Position numbers and translations under genes: made by a program | Assembly: GCA_023402395.1 (NCBI GenBank) | Contig: JAEYGI010000004.1 | Coordinates: 198,394 to 262,393, forward strand | Length of the DNA: 64,000 bases | From: Bacillota bacterium | GTDB lineage: Bacteria > Bacillota > UBA4882 > UBA8346 | Direction: 5' to 3' | Shown here: piece by piece, positions 59,838 to 64,000 of the stretch | Layout of the letters: every line of letters begins with the position of its first letter | Numbering within the stretch: the stretch's first letter is position 1 | Notes under the pieces: model-generated | Database searches by the model: none | What the model saw: only the letters and a program-made list of their open reading frames with translations | Told to the model about the DNA's origin: nothing

Positions 59838-61516
59838 CTTTCCGGCCAATCCGGTGGCTCTCCGTCGCGGTCCATCGCGCCGAATAATTCCTGATCGAAC
59901 AGGGCCTCCAGTTCCTGGCGGATTTGTTTGGCCATCATCGGGCTTTTTCCGGAAGTGGAGATCGCCACCAGCAGATCGCCCCGCCGGATCACCGCCGGAA
60001 AAATGAAATCCGCGTCAGGATCGCCGTCCGCCGAACTTACCAGCAGGTTCCGGCGACGGGCGTCGGCCACAATCTGTTGATTGACGGAATGGTCGCTCGT
60101 CGCAGCCACCACAACCGCCTGGCCCGCCAAGGATTCCGGCGCATAATGGCCATCGATCCGGCGGCATTTCCCATTCTGACACAGCTTGTCGAGCTGTTCA
60201 TCAACTGTTGGAGCCAGAACCGTCACCGCAGCCCCGGCGCCGAGCAGTTTCTGAACTTTGCGCAAGGCGACCTTACCGCCGCCGACCACCAATACCGGCT
60301 TGTTCACCACCGACAGCACCACCGGCAAAAACCGGCCCGATTCCGGACTGGAACCCAAGGAGTCCAGTTTTCCGGCAGCTACCGACAGATGCATGATCCG
60401 GCGCAGTTGAGCGTTCCATTGATCGAGGATCTCCCTCCGCAACCGGTCGTTATCGACCTTGTCCAAAAGGCCGGCCAGGGATGCTTGTCCCTCGGACAAA
60501 ATCCGCCGGGATGTTTCCGAAAAGTCATATGATTGCTTCCTACGATGAATCTCAAGGATCGTCGCCTCGACCGCCTTGGCCGCCAGCGCTCCGGCCGCAA
60601 CCATCGCCTGCCGGCGCTGGCCGGCATTGGCGTTGGCCAGCTCCCGCAGTTCGTCGAGGCCAAAAACACTCCAGCCCGGCTTGGCTTTGATCTCCGGCGC
60701 CACAATCGACGGGCTCGACAGGTCGATGATCAACCTCCGCCCGGTAAGTGGTCCGATCTCCCGGGCTGGGATCAGTTCGGCGGCCGCCGCCGAAGCGCCA
60801 ATGACAATGGCATGATTGCCAAGCAATTCCGGTATCGCCTCGAGCCGGTGCCAGGCGCCGCCGTATTTTTGGGCCAGGGACTCCGCTTTGAACGGATCGC
60901 GGCCCGCGACATAATCGGGGGTGATCCCCTGCTTGACCAGAATTCGTCCGATGGTATCGCTTAACTTTCCGGTGCCGATAATCAAGGCATGCCCTTTCCC
61001 GGCATAGCCTTGCGCTTTGATAATCTCCCAAACCAAACCCGGATAGGAAACGGAACCTCTACCGATCTCCGTCTCGGCCCGGACTTTTTTCCCGACGATC
61101 ACCGCGTTGCCGAACAGGATCTTTAGCATTGGGCCAACCTGTCCGTATTGTTCCGATTCCCGCAGGCATTCCCGGAGTTGCCCCAGAATCTCCGATTCCC
61201 CGATGATCAGCGATTCCAAACCGGCACTGACGTTAAAAAGATGCTCAATCACGGCAGGTCCGGTCCGCCAATAACCGGAACCAGACGAGTCCGGCGCCGG
61301 TTCCAGATAGTCGCCGGCCATTTCTTGAAACAGGCGTCCCACCTCTGGGTCGTCGGTGTAACAATATACTTCCAGCCGGTGGCAGGTTTTAACGCCAGCC
61401 AGTTCGAAGCTTGGCTGAAGCGAGGCCATCCGCTTCAGGAGGCCAGATAACACCGCTCCTATGCTCATTTCCCAGTGACTTTGGTTCGTCCGACAACAAC
61501 CAGCCAGGTAAAACAT
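59834..61516 (-). CDS. hemA: Fusion: glutamyl-tRNA reductase (HemA) - precorrin-2 dehydrogenase
   Basis: 560 residues. Residues 1 to about 400 are HemA: the catalytic Cys region reads KTCHRLEVYCY near residue 43 (family TCNRxE), then GLESLIIGESEILGQLR near 100 and the NADPH domain ALIIGTGKLSDTIGRILVKQG. Residues about 398-555 are a CysG-N/Met8-type NAD domain (FLPVVLSVVNKPVLVVGGGKVALRKVQKLLGAGAAVTVLAP, SSADGDPDADFIFPAVIRRGDLLVAISTSGKSPMMAKQIR), oxidising precorrin-2 to sirohydrochlorin. First and later steps of the pathway are thus on one chain. First gene of the operon; GGAGACATC precedes the ATG just after the riboswitch terminator. Confidence 0.94.
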   Translation of the reverse strand: MFYLAGCCRTNQSHWEMSIGAVLSGLLKRMASLQPSFELAGVKTCHRLEVYCYTDDPEVGRLFQEMAGDYLEPAPDSSGSGYWRTGPAVIEHLFNVSAGLESLIIGESEILGQLRECLRESEQYGQVGPMLKILFGNAVIVGKKVRAETEIGRGSVSYPGLVWEIIKAQGYAGKGHALIIGTGKLSDTIGRILVKQGITPDYVAGRDPFKAESLAQKYGGAWHRLEAIPELLGNHAIVIGASAAAAELIPAREIGPLTGRRLIIDLSSPSIVAPEIKAKPGWSVFGLDELRELANANAGQRRQAMVAAGALAAKAVEATILEIHRRKQSYDFSETSRRILSEGQASLAGLLDKVDNDRLRREILDQWNAQLRRIMHLSVAAGKLDSLGSSPESGRFLPVVLSVVNKPVLVVGGGKVALRKVQKLLGAGAAVTVLAPTVDEQLDKLCQNGKCRRIDGHYAPESLAGQAVVVAATSDHSVNQQIVADARRRNLLVSSADGDPDADFIFPAVIRRGDLLVAISTSGKSPMMAKQIRQELEALFDQELFGAMDRDGEPPDWPER

Positions 61517-61525
61517 GATGTCTCC

Positions 61526-61549
61526 AAAAAACCCTGCCGTATGGCAGGG
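61526..61549 (-). terminator. Riboswitch expression platform terminator
   Basis: On the minus strand CCCTGCC-ATAC-GGCAGGG followed by TTTTTTGG, located between the cobalamin aptamer and the hemA start. B12 binding should favour this stem and stop transcription of the whole hem/cob operon. Confidence 0.85.
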
Positions 61550-61599
61550 TAAAGTAAGCTTGTTTCAGACCCCAATCCGCGAAGGCCGTATTGCTAATT

Positions 61600-61745
61600 C
61601 TGGCAGGTCTCCTGACTACTGTTTCCTCGAAAGACACACTTCCCTAAAGGTGGTTTTACGCATCTTTCTCCGCAGCTACAGTGGCGGGTCCGTGGACTTG
61701 AGGGATTCACCCTTGTCTCTTCCCTATTCTCCCGAAGGCACCAGA
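61600..61745 (-). ncRNA. Cobalamin (B12) riboswitch
   Basis: On the minus strand, in order: GGTGCCTTCGGGAG, AGGGAAGAG, GGTGAATCCCTC, ACGGACCCGCCACTGTA (B12-element core), and GCCAGAAT with AGTCAGGAGACCTGCC, all hallmarks of the adenosylcobalamin aptamer. A terminator and the hemA start follow. It should switch off the tetrapyrrole operon when B12 is plentiful, which also throttles haem precursor synthesis. Confidence 0.95.
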
Positions 61746-61977
61746 ATAATATTTTGACTTGATTTCTTTATTCTCTGTTGGTCAACGTTTTCCTTTTATC
61801 TTAAGAAAAATTTCAGTTAAATCGTAGTGCCTTCAATGCGCTATTATTCCCTTAATTCCCAATTGGATTACCGGTTGAGGTCAGGGCTCTCTAAAATGTC
61901 CGAACTGTCAATCCGAGAGCCGCAAGACCGGGCCGGTTAATCCAGGATTAACCGCTCGAAGCCTGAAAAATAAAGTA

Positions 61978-62001
61978 GGCCAAAGCGAAATTGCTTTGGC
62001 C
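61978..62001 (-). terminator. Terminator of the SPOCS-domain gene
   Basis: On the minus strand GGCCAAAGC-AATTTC-GCTTTGGCC followed by TACTTTATTTTT, directly after the stop at 62008. The stretch 61750-61977 beyond it presumably carries the promoter of the riboswitch transcript; no gene is seen. Confidence 0.8.
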
Positions 62002-62007
62002 CACCCC

Positions 62008-62553
62008 TTACCACTTCTGGGTACAGCAGGTGTTGATCTGGCTCAGGGTATTTACCTTCGGGAAGAAATCCACTTTGGTCACGACATCAATCTGGGTCCA
62101 TTCCGAGACTTTCGTCAGAATATGGGCGACGATCTTTTGGACCAATTTCCCGGGCTCGCAATGGTCAGCTGGAGTCAAAATGAAATCGACGTCAATATCA
62201 AGCAGATGATTCTGAATTTCTGTAAACGGTGTGCGTTCGACACCCGGGATATCTACAGCCAGCAAAAATGGGATGTCTTCCTGTAGATCGCGTACGAACC
62301 CATCGGGATCGACATACAAGACTTGTTTATGAATTATTCCTTGTTTCACCACTTTGCTTTTGAACAGGTGGTCGGTAGCTTCCTTTAATTCGGCGTCAAT
62401 GCTGATGATTTTGATGGCATTAATCGGGATCGTATTCTCCAGAACCAATTGACCGATGCCCTCTCCGACCACTTTCAATACTTTCACCCGTTCGGTTTGG
62501 GCCCGGACATCCCGAACCGGACCACCCACCTTAGTATGGGAAAATTGGCTCAT
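62008..62553 (-). CDS. SPOCS (DUF3794) domain protein
   Basis: 181 residues covering essentially one DUF3794/SPOCS domain: KVLKVVGEGIGQLVLENTIPINAIKIISIDAELKEATDHLFKSKVVKQGIIHKQVLYVDPDGFVRDLQEDIPFLLAVDIPG. SPOCS domains occur in SipL and other proteins of the clostridial spore coat, often with LysM, which is absent here. Probably a spore envelope protein. An AGGAGG-like site precedes the ATG. Downstream of the MscS gene by 138 bases. Confidence 0.8.
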   Translation of the reverse strand: MSQFSHTKVGGPVRDVRAQTERVKVLKVVGEGIGQLVLENTIPINAIKIISIDAELKEATDHLFKSKVVKQGIIHKQVLYVDPDGFVRDLQEDIPFLLAVDIPGVERTPFTEIQNHLLDIDVDFILTPADHCEPGKLVQKIVAHILTKVSEWTQIDVVTKVDFFPKVNTLSQINTCCTQKW

Positions 62554-62691
62554 TAATGATCCTCCTTTTGAGGGGCCCCTTCGAAATTATAATATGGTCG
62601 GAATGGTTTATAAGCAATAAGCCAAATGTATATTTCACGGTAAAGATACCATTATCACCAGTTATTTGATCATAAAACCCAAATCCGGCAA

Positions 62692-63768
62692 TTAATATTT
62701 TCCATTTTGGACAATTTGAATATTTTGTTGCGGATACGGAAGATTGATTTGTTCGCGGATGAAAGCTTTTTGCAAACTCACCGCTAGCTTGTCGACGACC
62801 CCGAATCCGTCACGGCAATTATCAACGCCGGCCACAATTAACATTTCCATATAATAAGGCCCGAATCCGGTGCAAAATACTCCGGCCGGCGAGTTTTTGG
62901 AAAGGCCGGGTTCCTTGGCGCACTCCTCCAGGATTACCCGCTTCACCCGCTCCAAATCTTCGTTCATTCCCACTCCAATCTTTAATTTGATCTTGCAACC
63001 GGGGTCGGGTTGGTTCCAGTTGATCAACCGGGAACCGGCGATCTCTTTGTTCGGCACAATAATCAAGCGTTGGTCAAGGGAGAGAATCTTGGTGCTCCGC
63101 AATCCGATCTCCAGCACATCTCCAACTAGTCCGTCCTTTAGCTCAATTCGCTCCCCCACGTGAAACGAACGGTCCAGCAAAATGCTGATTCCGGCGATTA
63201 CATTGGATAACGTTTCCTGGGCGGCAAAGGCAATCGCCAAAGAGGCTACTCCGGCTGTTGCCAAAAAGCCGGTAAGATTCACTTTAAACTGACCGAGGAT
63301 AACCGTAGCCGCTACGAAATAGATGATGATTGCGCCCGCCTTGCGCAAAATCGGAAACAACGTATCATCCAAAGTGGATTCGGTTTTAGAAGCGATATCC
63401 TGCATATACCAGTCACTGAAACTTTTAAAAATGGCGTTAAAAATACTGGCGATCAAAAGAACCATGATTACATATAGCACTTGTTCGGCTGCCTCGACTA
63501 ACGATGCGACCTCCTTGGCATTGGCCATGGTCAACAGTGCCGAGAGGTAAATTGCGCCCAAAACTAACAATCTGGTCACGGGCTTGTGTAAATTCTTCGC
63601 CAAATGATCATCCAGGGAACTATCGGTTTTAGACGCCAGCGGCGAGATAATTCGCTCCCAGATCAAGATGATTAGTTTGGCCAGGATCCATCCGGCAAAC
63701 GACATACCGATAAACCACACTAATTTTTCAACAAAAGGGATCCTTTCAAAAAAAGAAATCGGGTTCAT
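62692..63768 (-). CDS. MscS family mechanosensitive channel
   Basis: 358 residues with four N-terminal hydrophobic segments (about 12-35, 60-80, 90-112, 140-165). The pore helix and beta domain follow: LTGFLATAGVASLAIAFAAQETLSNVIAGISILLDRSFHVGERIEL, then LRSTKILSLDQRLIIVPNKEIAGSRLINW. It releases osmolytes under hypo-osmotic shock. AAGGAGGAG precedes the ATG. Confidence 0.93.
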   Translation of the reverse strand: MNPISFFERIPFVEKLVWFIGMSFAGWILAKLIILIWERIISPLASKTDSSLDDHLAKNLHKPVTRLLVLGAIYLSALLTMANAKEVASLVEAAEQVLYVIMVLLIASIFNAIFKSFSDWYMQDIASKTESTLDDTLFPILRKAGAIIIYFVAATVILGQFKVNLTGFLATAGVASLAIAFAAQETLSNVIAGISILLDRSFHVGERIELKDGLVGDVLEIGLRSTKILSLDQRLIIVPNKEIAGSRLINWNQPDPGCKIKLKIGVGMNEDLERVKRVILEECAKEPGLSKNSPAGVFCTGFGPYYMEMLIVAGVDNCRDGFGVVDKLAVSLQKAFIREQINLPYPQQNIQIVQNGKY

Positions 63769-63881
63769 CGTCTCCTCCTTGAAATTTTTGATAATACTTC
63801 AATTTTAAATTGTCCAATCCTGCTCTTGCCCTGTCTGGGGATACCACAAAAATTGTGTTTAAGAGCGGCAACTAAAAAAAA

Positions 63882-63908
63882 GAAAGCCCGGTTAATAACC
63901 GGGCTTTC
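63882..63908 (-). terminator. Terminator of the rRNA operon
   Basis: On the minus strand GAAAGCCCGGTT-ATT-AACCGGGCTTTC followed by TTTTTTTT, 15 bases after the 5S rRNA 3' end. Very strong stem. Confidence 0.9.
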
Positions 63909-63922
63909 TTTTTAAAAGATAG

Positions 63923-64000
63923 CTCCTGGCAATGACCTACTCTCCCAGCCGGTTACCCGACAAGTACCATCAGCGCGGAGGGGCTTAACTGCCGTGTTCG
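63923..64000 (-). rRNA. rrf: 5S ribosomal RNA, 3' part
   Basis: On the minus strand CGAACACGGCAGTTAAGCCC, then CCGCGCTGATGGTACT and GGGAGAGTAGG(T)CATTGCCAGG, the conserved 3' two thirds of 5S rRNA. The 5' part and the rest of the rRNA operon lie beyond the window edge. The mature 3' end is placed by comparison and may be off by a few bases. Confidence 0.95.

Overview
The window reads as chromosome of a motile, endospore-forming Bacillota with a two-membrane (diderm) envelope. Spore-related genes are a Spo0E-like protein, AbrB, a YaaH/SleL-type GH18 protein and an SPOCS-domain protein. LpxB (lipid-A disaccharide synthase) and a sugar-binding protein whose signal peptide lacks a lipobox Cys point to an outer membrane. 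The neighbourhood metG-tatD-yabE with abrB/rsmI is the Bacillus/Clostridium arrangement, and Gram-positive control devices are present (T-box, SigD-type promoter, SigA promoters, strong GGAGG ribosome sites). A diderm spore-former of the Hydrogenispora/Limnochordia kind is my best guess; this is inference.

Layout. 1-7.9 kb: flagellar operon flgB-flgC-fliE-fliF-fliG-fliH-fliI-fliJ-motE-like-fliK (minus strand) behind a SigD/FliA-type promoter. 8-20.4 kb: single genes for an acyltransferase domain, a secreted AGE-fold protein, an M42 peptidase, an AMIN/amidase_3 protein, PcrA, an MFS transporter and a diguanylate cyclase with a small downstream gene. 20.6-25.3 kb: amino/hydroxy-acid metabolism (2-hydroxyacid dehydrogenase, Lrp, alanine dehydrogenase, branched-chain aminotransferase). 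25.5-32.5 kb: Spo0E-like, dUTPase, M16 peptidase, a divergent GH18 protein, YlxY-like deacetylase, LpxB and a DUF2993 protein. 33-33.9 kb: MntA/HepT toxin-antitoxin pair. 34-42.8 kb: carbohydrate operon with a FadR-type regulator, two oxidoreductases, a glycoside hydrolase and a LplABC-like importer without its ATPase. 43-49.3 kb: yabE, TatD-linked radical SAM, tatD, T-box-metG, abrB, rsmI. 49.3-61.8 kb: a tetrapyrrole operon behind a cobalamin riboswitch, making uroporphyrinogen/sirohydrochlorin from glutamyl-tRNA and the late steps of B12, with two gene fusions (hemA-precorrin-2 dehydrogenase; cobA-hemD). 62-64 kb: SPOCS protein, MscS channel, then the 3' end of a 5S rRNA gene and its terminator.

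The most unusual content is intergenic. (1) Three arrays (10770-11168, 21671-21995, 32670-32921) are built from degenerate 21-bp units in exact register. In the first two, many units are small inverted repeats and there is a 42-bp super-period; each array has its own sequence, so period and dyad architecture are shared while the sequence is not. (2) Heptanucleotide repeats of the TTGGTTC type lie next to one of these arrays and just upstream of pcrA; 21 is three times seven. (3) A roughly 115-bp element containing GGGATAAAGTCG occurs three times, always in the same orientation upstream of a gene (fliF, the M16 peptidase, the GH18 protein). I do not recognise any of the three as a named family.
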